NCBI GenBank assembly: GCA_002350765.1
Contig: DEFK01000001.1
Coordinates: forward strand, 1-12,277
Direction: 5' to 3'
Length of the DNA: 12,277 nt
From: Ruminococcaceae bacterium UBA2854
GTDB lineage: Bacteria; Bacillota; Clostridia; Oscillospirales; Acutalibacteraceae
The position numbers and the translations under genes are program-made. This document shows positions 1 to 6,463 of the stretch, piece after piece (the first letter of the stretch is position 1; each line of letters opens with the position of its first letter). Under the pieces are notes generated by a model. The model saw only the letters and a program-made list of their open reading frames with translations, made no database searches and had not been told where the DNA came from.

Positions 1-185
1 CTCCGCCCTACCGATATATCAAGTATGGAAGAAAAAGACTTTTTCTACGATGTTCAACCCCGCCGTTGATGAACCTGTCTTGTATCTGAAACCTTTCCAA
101 AGGCGGCTATGGCACCCGTGGCTCACGGGTTCGAGATGGAAGTCCTCGCATAGATGATACTTCTTGTCCTCCGCAATATTAGAAA
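1..185. other. Intergenic edge region, no gene supported
   Basis: I find no credible gene here. The minus strand stays open from 222 to 19, but the only ATG (222-220) overlaps the antitoxin stop as TAATG, has no ribosome site, and the frame runs straight through a strong terminator, so I do not call it. A perfect 7-bp inverted repeat with a 3-nt loop (ACCCGTG gct CACGGGT) lies at 114-130. A 15-bp segment at 59-73 recurs in opposite orientation at 8024-8038, also intergenic. This may be the remnant or edge of a dispersed repeat. Confidence 0.5.
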
Positions 186-211
186 AACCGACAGCTAAAG
201 GGCTGTCGGTT
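180..211 (-). terminator. Intrinsic terminator of the toxin-antitoxin operon
   Basis: A perfect 10-bp stem (186-195 with 202-211, loop 196-201) is followed on the minus strand by TTTTTCT. It starts 11 bases after the antitoxin stop codon, so it should end the higBA-like transcript. On the plus strand the tail is only TTAGTTTT, so plus-strand termination would be weaker. Confidence 0.85.
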
Positions 212-221
212 AGTTTTAACA

Positions 222-575
222 TTACTTTTCTATAGGAACAATCGCAAGAGTTTTACCTAAGGGAGCCAAAACTTTCAAGATCGTACCAATTTGCGGATCG
301 GTTGTGCCGTTTTCCATTCGGGAAATAATCGGTTGCTTAACGCCGCTAAGTTCTTCGAGCTTACGCTGGCTTATTCCTTTTTCGGTTCTTGCTTTAATAA
401 GCTCACCGATAAGAGCTACCCTTAAATTACTTTCAGATATTTCCTCGGGAGTAAGGAGGTTATCCATAAAAGTTAAAGCATCATCGCCAATAGCTTCGTT
501 TCCTCGTGCCTTTACATCATCCATATTATCTTTAGCTTGTTTAATCGCCTGTGTGTAGCCTTTATCATTTTTCAT
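222..575 (-). CDS. XRE-family antitoxin (HigA-like), type II toxin-antitoxin
   Basis: A 117-residue protein with a helix-turn-helix of the Cro/CI (XRE) type at about residues 57-104 (motifs SQRKLEELSGVKQPIISRME and NGTTDPQIGTILKVLAPLG). The N-terminal 50 residues are charged and probably helical, the expected toxin-binding part. The ATG at 575 is preferred because it has a good ribosome site (AGAGGAGAG, spacing about 6); an ATG nine codons upstream lacks one. The gene starts inside the 3' end of the toxin gene (11-nt overlap), suggesting translational coupling. Toxin first, antitoxin second is the higBA order. By family knowledge the protein should neutralise the toxin and repress the operon; twin direct repeats over the promoter at 953-1000 fit that. 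Its Gp49-like partner argues against a lone phage repressor. Confidence 0.88.
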   Translation of the reverse strand: MKNDKGYTQAIKQAKDNMDDVKARGNEAIGDDALTFMDNLLTPEEISESNLRVALIGELIKARTEKGISQRKLEELSGVKQPIISRMENGTTDPQIGTILKVLAPLGKTLAIVPIEK

Positions 576-930
576 CGTTATCTCTCCTCTCTGCATAATC
601 ATTCATAAGCCTTTGCGCTTTGTCTATTTCACGGCGTGGAGTTTTTTGAGTTTTCTTAGTAAAATGAGATAATAATATAAAACGGTTTCCGTCATAGCCA
701 AAAAACAATATTCTGTTTCTCAGCGGTCTAAGCTCCCATATATCGCCATCAAGATGTTTTACATATGGTTCGCCTGCCCTTGTACCGTATTCGCTGAGAG
801 TTTTAATATAATCTCTTATTTTATTAAGATTAATACGACTGTTTTTATCTTTTTTCAGGGACAGCTCGATTATGTATTCCATAACAGGCTCTTTACCGTT
901 CTTATCTTTATAAAACTCTACCTTATACAA
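565..930 (-). CDS. RelE/HigB-like toxin (phage Gp49-like family)
   Basis: A 121-residue basic protein with the features of Gp49-like/HigB toxins: an N-terminal beta strand (YKVEFYKD), a helical middle, the core KHLDGDIWELRPLRNRIL at about 58-75, and the C-terminal LLSHFTKKTQKTPRREIDKA region (about 87-105), in which HF.KK..KTP..EI..A is the usual signature. Family members are ribosome-dependent mRNA endonucleases; activity here is inferred. The start is TTG at 930, supported by AGGGAG about 10 bases upstream; no better ATG exists before residue 17. A weak start codon is plausible for a toxin kept low relative to its antitoxin. The perfect promoter at 953-981 lies directly upstream, and the 3' end overlaps the antitoxin gene by 11 nt. 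Confidence 0.87.
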   Translation of the reverse strand: MYKVEFYKDKNGKEPVMEYIIELSLKKDKNSRINLNKIRDYIKTLSEYGTRAGEPYVKHLDGDIWELRPLRNRILFFGYDGNRFILLSHFTKKTQKTPRREIDKAQRLMNDYAERRDNDEK

Positions 931-952
931 TATTATTTCACTCCCTAACCAT

Positions 953-1000
953 ATTATACTTTTAAGTTATCGGATTGTCAATACTTTTAAGTTATCAGAT
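953..1000 (-). promoter_or_regulatory. Toxin-antitoxin promoter with two direct-repeat operators
   Basis: On the minus strand TTGACA (981-976) and TATAAT (958-953) are both perfect, with a 17-bp spacer. Two 20-bp direct repeats, 956-975 and 981-1000, differ at one base (core GATAACTTAAAAGTAT on the minus strand) and start 25 bp apart. One covers the spacer and part of the -10, the other begins in the -35 and extends upstream. This is a plausible pair of antitoxin binding sites for autoregulation. The repeats and promoter are seen directly; the regulator is inferred. Confidence 0.82.
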
Positions 1001-1044
1001 TATCTACATTTTTTATAAATCATACGAATATAAATATATAAACT

Positions 1045-1066
1045 AAGGCTTCCGATTGGAAGCCTT
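1045..1066 (-). terminator. Hairpin after folT, probable terminator
   Basis: A perfect 9-bp stem (AAGGCTTCC, 1045-1053, with GGAAGCCTT, 1058-1066) and a 4-nt loop lie 13 bases past the folT stop. The minus-strand tail is AGTTTATATATTTATATT, U-rich but interrupted, so termination may be partial. It separates the ECF gene from the toxin-antitoxin promoter just downstream. Confidence 0.65.
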
Positions 1067-1078
1067 ATCTTATGTAAT

Positions 1079-1645
1079 CTAGTTTTTTACCCTGCTGACT
1101 TTGCCGAGGGCTTTTCCTACCGCGAGAATAATAAGTACCGACGGTATAAACTTAATCGCCTCGCTTATAACTCTGATCCACAGAAACGTAAAGAACGAAT
1201 CCTGATTGCCCATTCCGTAGATAAAGTACAGCCAATATCCCGAGAGCAACACTTCCACGAACAGAGCGTTGATTGTCCAGGATATAAGAACGGATTTTAT
1301 TGTTACATTATTCTTATAAAGAAATATGCCTAGAATTATTCCCGTCAGTATTCCGTTCAGCGTAAAGCCCGGGAAATACGCTCCGCCGACAGGGTTTACG
1401 AAAAAGGCGATTATATCGCCGAGTCCTCCTACAAGCCCCGCGCCTATCGGTCCGAACAGCGCCGCGGCGATTGCTATCGGCAGAAAGTTCAGGCTAATTT
1501 TCAGCGTGTTTCCGAATAGAGCCAAGGTGGAATTTGCGAATATTCCGACAATAACCCTGATTGCTAAGAGCATAGCGAGCCCCGCAAGCGAATAAATGTT
1601 ACTTAGTTCTTTTGAAGAATTATAAAACTTTTCCTTTAGAGTCAT
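1079..1645 (-). CDS. folT: Folate ECF transporter S component FolT
   Basis: A 188-residue integral membrane protein with about six hydrophobic segments and no ATPase. The region FGPIGAGLVGGLGDIIAFF...PVGGAYFPGFTLNGILTG is the hallmark of the folate-type ECF substrate-binding subunit, including FPGFTL. It binds folate and works with a shared EcfA-EcfA'-EcfT module that is not in this window (group II arrangement). The ATG at 1645 has AGGAGG (1656-1651) five bases upstream; an ATG 16 codons earlier lies inside the leader structure and is rejected. The assignment is supported independently by the THF riboswitch directly upstream (1715-1809), which senses reduced folate. It follows ribU on the same strand, but a perfect promoter at 1820-1848 lets it be expressed alone. 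Confidence 0.92.
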   Translation of the reverse strand: MTLKEKFYNSSKELSNIYSLAGLAMLLAIRVIVGIFANSTLALFGNTLKISLNFLPIAIAAALFGPIGAGLVGGLGDIIAFFVNPVGGAYFPGFTLNGILTGIILGIFLYKNNVTIKSVLISWTINALFVEVLLSGYWLYFIYGMGNQDSFFTFLWIRVISEAIKFIPSVLIILAVGKALGKVSRVKN

Positions 1646-1652
1646 AAAAACC

Positions 1653-1717
1653 TCCTGTTTTTGTATGTTACAAACAGGAAAAGCGAGCAGCACAGCCGCC
1701 CGCTATTACTTGTAACA
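1653..1717 (-). promoter_or_regulatory. Expression platform of the THF riboswitch (ribosome-site sequestration)
   Basis: Two mutually exclusive pairings can be read on the minus strand. The 8-bp stem TCCTGTTT/AAACAGGA (1679-1672 with 1660-1653) captures AGGA of the AGGAGG ribosome site. Alternatively TGTTACAA (1717-1710), the 3' flank of the aptamer P1 helix, pairs perfectly with TTGTAACA (1673-1666) in the loop and arm of that sequestering stem. A 9-bp hairpin with two G-U pairs (1683-1703) lies between and would bring them together. Ligand-stabilised P1 would occupy part of the anti-sequestering strand, letting the sequestering stem form and reducing translation. The pairings are seen; the switching is inferred. 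Confidence 0.7.
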
Positions 1718-1809
1718 GTGGGATGCGAAATCTACACCGCAGTTAAAACTTTCGTCTTTCCGACAACTCCCCGTTCAGAAAGCACTTCACGCGTAAATTT
1801 CTACTCTGT
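1715..1809 (-). promoter_or_regulatory. Tetrahydrofolate (THF) riboswitch aptamer
   Basis: Read on the minus strand the segment contains, in order, the conserved elements of the folT-type THF aptamer: GAGTAG near the 5' end, ACGCGTGAAGTG, GGGGAGTTGTC, ACGAAAG, TGCGGTG and CGCATCCCACTGT. ACAG at the 5' edge pairs with CTGT at the 3' edge as P1. It begins a few bases after the predicted transcription start and precedes a folate transporter gene, the classical context. It should bind reduced folates and turn folT down. Confidence 0.9.
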
Positions 1810-1819
1810 GAACAATGAT

Positions 1820-1848
1820 ATTATATTACTACGCTAAAGAAATGTCAA
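1820..1848 (-). promoter_or_regulatory. folT promoter overlapping the end of ribU
   Basis: On the minus strand TTGACA (1848-1843) and TATAAT (1825-1820) are both perfect with a 17-bp spacer. The -35 begins one base past the ribU stop codon (TGA, 1851-1849). Predicted start is near 1813, so the THF aptamer is the first structured element of the transcript. I see no terminator between ribU and this point, so read-through from ribU is also possible. Confidence 0.85.
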
Positions 1849-2475
1849 TCATTTCTTTTTGGTTAAAGCAGTATTCAGCTTATAAATCAAGCCCGAAAGC
1901 GGTTTATATACAATAAATGTCACCAACGCGACAATCAGCCCCTTAACGAACGTAAACGGCACGTTAAAGATAAGAAGCGATTTAATAAGAGTATCGCTCG
2001 CGGGTAAAATCATCTTGTACATATTGATAATTACATTCATATCTCCGCCCGCCCAGAGCTGAGCGTATACGGGATATACAACGAAGTAGTTAGACGGAAT
2101 ACTTATAAGCGCCATTACCGTCATACCCGCCACAGCGCCGATAAGCGCGCCGATACGGTCTTTTTTATACTTATAGATAATTCCCGCGGTAAACGAGAAC
2201 GAAGCGCCTAAGATAAAGTTAGACAGCTCGCCTATCGCCATAGAGGAACCGAACGGTAAATGGAGCAGATTTTTAAGAGCGGCGATAATTACGCCGTAAA
2301 CAGGCCCCATAGCGAACGCTCCGATAAGCTCGGGAATATCCGAAAAATCGAGCTTTAAAAACGACGGCACGAGCGGAATACTTACCTCGATATACTGCAG
2401 GATAAACGCGACGGCGGTAAGCATAGCGGTTACAACGAGCTTGGTAGTGGTGGATTTTGTGTTTGACTTTGTCAT
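1849..2475 (-). CDS. ribU: Riboflavin ECF transporter S component RibU
   Basis: A 208-residue membrane protein with about six hydrophobic segments. The block LDFSDIPELIGAF followed by GPVYGVIIAALKNLLHLPFG (about residues 42-76) is typical of RibU, the riboflavin-binding subunit of energy-coupling factor transporters. The charged C-terminus (ALTKKK) suits a cytoplasmic end. It should partner with the same shared ECF module as FolT. The ATG at 2475 has AGGAGG (2488-2483) with seven-base spacing. The FMN riboswitch and terminator upstream make the substrate assignment strong. The 3' end contacts the folT promoter. Confidence 0.92.
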   Translation of the reverse strand: MTKSNTKSTTTKLVVTAMLTAVAFILQYIEVSIPLVPSFLKLDFSDIPELIGAFAMGPVYGVIIAALKNLLHLPFGSSMAIGELSNFILGASFSFTAGIIYKYKKDRIGALIGAVAGMTVMALISIPSNYFVVYPVYAQLWAGGDMNVIINMYKMILPASDTLIKSLLIFNVPFTFVKGLIVALVTFIVYKPLSGLIYKLNTALTKKK

Positions 2476-2528
2476 AATATGACCTCCTAAAAAATTTTAA
2501 GGAGCTGTCGTCGGATTTATTATTCTAT

Positions 2529-2558
2529 AAAAGAAAATACCCCGTTTTTACAACGGGG
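2529..2558 (-). terminator. FMN-controlled terminator ahead of ribU
   Basis: The minus strand reads CCCCGTT gtaaa AACGGGG (2558-2552 with 2546-2540), then TATTTTCTTTTA. The tail plus the last stem base, GTATTTTCTTT (2540-2530), can pair along 11 positions, two of them G-U, with GAAGAAGATAC (2588-2578), the 3' strand of aptamer helix P1. That is a ready-made antiterminator, so this is probably the transcriptional expression platform of the FMN riboswitch. Confidence 0.85.
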
Positions 2559-2577
2559 CATTAATTACAGAATAACT

Positions 2578-2691
<114 letters not shown>

Positions 2692-2701
2692 TTCTTATTA
2701 T

Positions 2702-2729
2702 ATTATAGTCTTTTAATCTTTTTTGTCAA
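2702..2729 (-). promoter_or_regulatory. ribU promoter inside the end of the YihY gene
   Basis: On the minus strand TTGACA (2729-2724) and TATAAT (2707-2702) are perfect with a 16-bp spacer. The -35 lies within the last codons of the YihY-family gene, whose stop is at 2713-2715. Predicted start is near 2695, just ahead of the FMN aptamer. No terminator is visible between the YihY gene and the riboswitch, so the riboswitch terminator may also stop read-through from the ABC operon. Confidence 0.8.
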
Positions 2730-3600
2730 TCTTTTTCTTTGTGAAAAGGTTTCTTATGCTGAAATTATAAATCTCACGTCGGTTAATATAGTTAAACTGT
2801 ATTCCGTAAAGCAGGATATACATACAGAAATAAAACCATATCATTATAATTACGATAGTCGTAAGGCTTCCGTAGATTGAGAATCCGTTAAAATAATTAA
2901 CATAAATACGTATTCCGTACGTAAGCCCCATCCAACAAAGCGAGGTAAGCACTACTCCGGGGAGCTGAAGCCTGAATTTCGCCCAGCGTTTATCGACAAC
3001 CTTATTGTATAAATAAAGCTTCATAGCTAAGCTGATCATTATAATAAGAAATACGAATATTATTAAATATCTGAGCGAATACAGAATCACGACAACGTAC
3101 GGCATACCTTCTATAAACGGTTTAATCTTATCGTCGAAAAAGCCCGTTAAAACAAGCACACCGAGAGAAAGCACCATTACTATAAACATCAGCATCGTAT
3201 AACCCATAGCGAAAATACGCTTTACTATCCATGGCTTATTACTCTTTATTTTATAAATACGGTTAATACCTTCGGTTATCGAATATAAGCCTTTTCCCGC
3301 CGACCATAATGCCACAATAATAGTAGTAAACGCGACGCTTACGGAATTATCGTACGCTGTTTCTATAAACGCCTTTAATCCTCCGCTGAAATCGTTGGTT
3401 ACAACCTGTTTTAAATATGTATCGTAGAATTCCCTCGGAAGATTTAAAAACGATAGAATCGCAAAAGCGAACATCAGAAACGGTACGAGCGAAAGTATAA
3501 GGAAGAATGCCGACTGCGCGGCGATAGCGCCGATATTATCGTCCCTACTCTTGTTTAGAAAATATTTGGCCTTTGCAATAAGTTTAATTCCAGTTCTCAT
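2713..3600 (-). CDS. YihY/BrkB-family membrane protein
   Basis: A 295-residue protein with six hydrophobic segments. The N-terminal region IGAIAAQSAFFLILSLVPFL (about 23-42) is the conserved AA..AF...LS..P motif of the YihY/virulence factor BrkB family, once misnamed RNase BN. The length suits the family. The C-terminus is short and lysine-rich (KKKIDKKD), probably cytoplasmic. Biochemical function is not established for the family, so I assign none. Its ATG (3600-3598) overlaps the TGA of the upstream ABC ATPase as ATGA, so it is likely translationally coupled and belongs to the amino acid transporter operon, a partnership I do not know as standard. The ribU promoter lies in its 3' end. Confidence 0.88.
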   Translation of the reverse strand: MRTGIKLIAKAKYFLNKSRDDNIGAIAAQSAFFLILSLVPFLMFAFAILSFLNLPREFYDTYLKQVVTNDFSGGLKAFIETAYDNSVSVAFTTIIVALWSAGKGLYSITEGINRIYKIKSNKPWIVKRIFAMGYTMLMFIVMVLSLGVLVLTGFFDDKIKPFIEGMPYVVVILYSLRYLIIFVFLIIMISLAMKLYLYNKVVDKRWAKFRLQLPGVVLTSLCWMGLTYGIRIYVNYFNGFSIYGSLTTIVIIMIWFYFCMYILLYGIQFNYINRREIYNFSIRNLFTKKKIDKKD

Positions 3601-4352
3601 TTTAGTTTATTTAGAAATGCTTTTACTCTGTCGTTTTTCGGATTATCAATAACGTCCTCGGGCTTACCCTGTTCCACGATATAGCCTTCGTCCATAAAGA
3701 TAACACGGTCGGAAACATTACGCGCGAACTCGATTTCGTGGGTAACGATAACCATTGTCACTTTTATTTCCGCTAAGGAACGTAAAACTTTAAGGATTTC
3801 GGAGGTAAGCTCGGGGTCGAGCGCGGAGGTCGGCTCGTCGAAGAACAGCATCTTAGGGTTCATAGCGAGCGCTCTCGCGATTGCGACTCTCTGCTGCTGA
3901 CCTCCCGAAAGCATACAGGGATAGTAGTCAGCCTTATCCGCTATTCCCATCATCTCCAACAACGGAAGAACTCCTTTTTCTACTTCCTTTTTATCCTTTT
4001 TCTGAATATGTATCGGAGCGTCAGTTACGTTTTTGTATACGGTATAGTGCGGGAAAAGATTGAAATTCTGGAATACAAGTCCGAAGTAGCTCTTAATCTT
4101 TTTTATCTCGGATTTTGAAACGTAAACCGATTTACCGTCTACATCCTCACAAACGGTTTCTCCGCAGTATTTAAGCGTACCGCCGTCCATATTCTCGAGC
4201 AAGGTAGCGCATCTTAAAAGCGTACTCTTACCGCTTCCCGACGGACCGAGGATCGAAACAACCTCTCCCTCATCAACGGAAATGGAAATGTCCTTTAAGA
4301 CCTCCAGATCGTCGAAGGTTTTTTTAATATTATTTATCTCCAAAAGTTTCAT
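3597..4352 (-). CDS. Polar amino acid ABC transporter ATP-binding protein (GlnQ-like)
   Basis: A 251-residue ATPase with a complete motif set: Walker A GPSGSGKST (36-44), Q-loop glutamine at about 95, signature LSGGQQQR (148-155), Walker B MLFFDEPTSALD (168-179) and switch histidine at about 205 (VIVTHE). The DPELTSEILKVL and EQGKPEDVIDNP stretches are typical of the polar amino acid (GlnQ/HisP) family. It powers import with the permease encoded 12 bases upstream and the lipoprotein binding protein before that. The ATG at 4352 has AAGGGGG about seven bases upstream. There is an insertion of about eight residues (EDVDGKSVYVSK, about 69-80) before the Q-loop. Specificity for a particular amino acid cannot be read from the sequence. 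Confidence 0.93.
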   Translation of the reverse strand: MKLLEINNIKKTFDDLEVLKDISISVDEGEVVSILGPSGSGKSTLLRCATLLENMDGGTLKYCGETVCEDVDGKSVYVSKSEIKKIKSYFGLVFQNFNLFPHYTVYKNVTDAPIHIQKKDKKEVEKGVLPLLEMMGIADKADYYPCMLSGGQQQRVAIARALAMNPKMLFFDEPTSALDPELTSEILKVLRSLAEIKVTMVIVTHEIEFARNVSDRVIFMDEGYIVEQGKPEDVIDNPKNDRVKAFLNKLK

Positions 4353-4364
4353 ACTCTCGCCCCC

Positions 4365-5123
4365 TTACTCACGGTAATAGTTCATTTTCTTCTCGATACG
4401 TCCCATAACGAACGCAACGACAAGATTGAATACATAGTAGAAGAATCCCGCTACAAACAGAGGCATAATATTACTGTCGGCAGCCGCGATCTGCTTAGCC
4501 ATTGTAAACATCTCGATAAACGCGATAGCGAACGCTAAAGAGGTATCCTTAACGAGCGTAATGATCTCGTTGGTAACAGGCGGCAGGATATGGCGCACCA
4601 TCTGCGGGAATACTATCTTTCTGAAAGTCTGGCTTCTCGAATATCCGAGCACATCCGCAGCCTCGTACTGACCTCTCGGCACAGCCTCGATACCGCTTCT
4701 GTAAATCTCAGCGAAGTACGCTGCGTAGTTAATCGAGAATCCGATAATTGCCGCGTAGAAATTGTAATCGGTACTAAGCGGGATTTTAAACACGTAATAC
4801 GGCCCGAAATAAACAACCAGAAGCTGGAGCATAAGCGGAGTACCGCGCATTACGGATATATAGAATTTAGCTATAAGCTCAACTACCTTGAACCTCGAAC
4901 GGCGGCAAAAGCACACAAGAAGTCCCAAGGGCATTGAAAAAACAAGTGTAAACGAAAAAAGCGCGAGCGACATCCATATTCCCGAGGAAAGCTGGGAAAC
5001 TGTACTGAATAGCCAGCCCCATACACTGCCGTCGTTCTCGGCTGTAAATCCGCAAGCGGTCATTGTCGCGGGAATCAGCACCGCTACGAACAGCGCGATA
5101 GCGATAATTGGTTTCTTTTTCAT
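4365..5123 (-). CDS. Polar amino acid ABC transporter permease (HisM/GlnP family)
   Basis: A 252-residue inner-membrane permease. The EAA loop that contacts the ATPase is intact (EAADVLGYSRSQTFRKIVFP, about 157-176), as are the family motifs RGTPLMLQLLVVYFG and AYFAEIYRSGI. It is some 30 residues longer than usual members, because of an extra N-terminal stretch (residues 1-40) with a basic start, a hydrophobic segment and ATMTACG, which looks like a lipoprotein signal with cysteine at 24. Whether that is cleaved is unknown; a start further in would remove it, but no better-supported start is visible. The start at 5123 has AAGGA with spacing of about 9. An attenuator hairpin separates it from the binding-protein gene. 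Confidence 0.9.
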   Translation of the reverse strand: MKKKPIIAIALFVAVLIPATMTACGFTAENDGSVWGWLFSTVSQLSSGIWMSLALFSFTLVFSMPLGLLVCFCRRSRFKVVELIAKFYISVMRGTPLMLQLLVVYFGPYYVFKIPLSTDYNFYAAIIGFSINYAAYFAEIYRSGIEAVPRGQYEAADVLGYSRSQTFRKIVFPQMVRHILPPVTNEIITLVKDTSLAFAIAFIEMFTMAKQIAAADSNIMPLFVAGFFYYVFNLVVAFVMGRIEKKMNYYRE

Positions 5124-5146
5124 AATATCAATCCTTAACTCATACT

Positions 5147-5183
5147 TAAAAAACGCCGACCCAAAACTAAGTTTCGGGTCGGC
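5147..5183 (-). terminator. Attenuator between binding protein and permease genes
   Basis: On the minus strand a stem GCCGACCC/GGGTCGGC (5183-5176 with 5162-5155), extended inward by A-T pairs, is followed by GTTTTTTAAG. It lies in the 77-bp gap after the binding-protein stop and before the permease start. Partial termination here would leave excess binding-protein mRNA, a common arrangement in ABC importers, and the stem would protect its 3' end. Confidence 0.82.
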
Positions 5184-5200
5184 ATGCCCATTAAATCTTA

Positions 5201-6067
5201 TTATTTCTCAAGACAAAGTGAATCTTCGAGATAGTATTTGCTGTATTTCTTAGCGATTTCGTTAACCTTACCGTCCTTATACATCTCGAGTAAAGTCTTT
5301 TCTACGATATCCTTAAGAGCTGTATTGCCCTTCTTAAATCCGATACCGTACTGCTCTTTAGATACGATATCGCTTAACATCGTATACTTTTCGGGAGACT
5401 TGGAAACGTTGTAGTTAGCAACGCCGTTATCCATACATACAGCGTCAACAGCGCCTGACTCTAAGTTCATAAGGGCTGTGTTATAATCCGCAATCTGCTT
5501 TAAATCCTTAAAGGAAGCGGCGAGCTTCTTATTCTCCTTAGTAGCGTCGTCGCCTGTGAAAGCGGCTAAAGCCGAGGAGTCAGTCTGTACAGCTACTACC
5601 TTATTCTTTAAGTCGTCGAGCGACTTAATAGCTGAACCCTTCTTAACAACTACAACCTGGCTGTTGTTAACATAAGGAACCGACCAAGTATAATCGTTCT
5701 CTCTGCCGTTGATTGTAAAGCCGTTCCAGATACAGTTGATTGTACCCGAGTTAAGCTCCATATCCTTACTATCCCAGTCGATAGGCTTCTTCTCAAGCTT
5801 CCAGCCTAAACGGTCGCAAACTTCCTGAGCGAGTTCAAGGTCAAAGCCTGTATATTCGCCTGTTTTCTTATCCTTATAGCCATAAGGAGGGAATTCAGCG
5901 TCGAAGCCGACTGTAAATGTTGTTGAGCCGTCGGAAGTTACTGTAGCGGCTGTTTTCTTATCGTCGCTTTTAGCTTCTGAGCTGGTGGTATTTGATGAAC
6001 CGCAACCAGCTAAAACCAGTGTGGCTAATGTAGCCGCGACAAGGATTAATGCTAATACTTTTTTCAT
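5201..6067 (-). CDS. Amino acid ABC transporter substrate-binding lipoprotein (family 3)
   Basis: A 288-residue extracellular lipoprotein. The signal peptide ends in lipobox LAGC with lipidated cysteine at residue 22, then a Ser/Thr/Lys-rich linker to about 50. The domain begins with TVGFDAEFPPYGYKDKKTGE (52-71) and GFDLELAQEV, the family 3 signature. Probable ligand residues are arginine 122 (TINGRENDYTW) and aspartate 213 (CMDNGVANY), by analogy with HisJ/GlnH-type proteins. A polar amino acid ligand is likely; the exact one is unknown. The start at 6067 has GAGGTG seven bases upstream. It is the first gene of the operon, transcribed from 6108-6136, and needs an Lgt-type enzyme for anchoring. 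Confidence 0.93.
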   Translation of the reverse strand: MKKVLALILVAATLATLVLAGCGSSNTTSSEAKSDDKKTAATVTSDGSTTFTVGFDAEFPPYGYKDKKTGEYTGFDLELAQEVCDRLGWKLEKKPIDWDSKDMELNSGTINCIWNGFTINGRENDYTWSVPYVNNSQVVVVKKGSAIKSLDDLKNKVVAVQTDSSALAAFTGDDATKENKKLAASFKDLKQIADYNTALMNLESGAVDAVCMDNGVANYNVSKSPEKYTMLSDIVSKEQYGIGFKKGNTALKDIVEKTLLEMYKDGKVNEIAKKYSKYYLEDSLCLEK

Positions 6068-6107
6068 TTGTTACACCTCATTAATTTTAATAATAATCAG
6101 CTTTTTT

Positions 6108-6136
6108 AGTTTATCACAGCACCACACTAAAGTCAA
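6108..6136 (-). promoter_or_regulatory. Promoter of the amino acid ABC operon
   Basis: On the minus strand TTGACT (6136-6131, five of six) and TAAACT (6113-6108, four of six) are spaced by 17 bp, with a predicted start near 6101 and a leader of about 34 nt. The weak -10 suggests a moderate or activated promoter. Confidence 0.68.
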
Positions 6137-6147
6137 GCTTTTTTATT

Positions 6148-6166
6148 GTCCACGTCAAGCGTGGAC
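6148..6166. promoter_or_regulatory. Inverted repeat upstream of the ABC operon promoter
   Basis: A perfect 7-5-7 inverted repeat, GTCCACG tcaag CGTGGAC, is centred near 6157, about 56 bp upstream of the predicted transcription start. The position suits an activator or regulator site. It could instead be a plain hairpin; neither strand has a convincing terminator tail (AATAAAAAAG on minus, GTTCCTATC on plus). Confidence 0.4.
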
Positions 6167-6463
6167 GTTCCTATCGTAAATGTCATATCCCCCGTACGTT
6201 TAATAGCCTATGAATTTTTGGATATAGAGGATATTTAGTTCTCAGTATTCAGTAGTCAGTTCTCAGCGAATGTCGAGTAGATAGCTCGGAATAGGAAACC
6301 GCAACGGTTTCCCGACAATATTTATATTTTGCAAGCGAAGCTTGCATATCAATTCGGTCGGGCGGTAAAGGTAAATCATTTATTTATTCTATCCGTATCT
6401 ATTCAATTGCTAATTGCGCACTACCCTTTGCGAATTAATTATTACCGCATTTTAATATAATAC
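6167..6463. other. Intergenic region with repeats and hairpins
   Basis: About 300 bases between divergent transcription units without a supported gene. It holds four heptamers TNNTCAG (6239-6266), a perfect inverted repeat GGAAACC gcaac GGTTTCC (6294-6312), a perfect inverted repeat TGCAAGC gaa GCTTGCA (6330-6346), the decamer TTCGGTCGGG (6353-6362), also at 8083-8092, and two heptamers CAATTGC/TAATTGC (6404-6417). Together 6239-6362 resembles a composite REP- or MITE-like element, but I see no terminal inverted repeats or target-site duplication. Confidence 0.55.
6239..6266. repeat. Heptanucleotide tandem repeat, TNNTCAG x4
   Basis: Four contiguous 7-bp units, TTCTCAG, TATTCAG, TAGTCAG and TTCTCAG, keep TCAG at the end of every unit. 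The decamer CAGTTCTCAG spanning the last two units recurs at 8071-8080 in the other intergenic repeat region. It resembles the short tandemly repeated heptamers known from many bacterial intergenic regions. A coding origin is unlikely, since nothing is translated here. Confidence 0.7.

Noticed and set aside
114..146. T-arm-like GGGTTCGAG, possible tRNA
   Set aside because: The stem pairing around TTCGAGA does not fit a T-arm, and no acceptor, anticodon or D arm can be found nearby.
19..222. 67-codon minus-strand open frame at the left edge
   Set aside because: No ribosome site, start overlaps the antitoxin stop, and a strong terminator lies within its first codons. No recognisable domain.
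6148..6166. Inverted repeat as a terminator
   Set aside because: No U-tract follows on either strand, and no gene ends here; kept only as a possible regulatory site.
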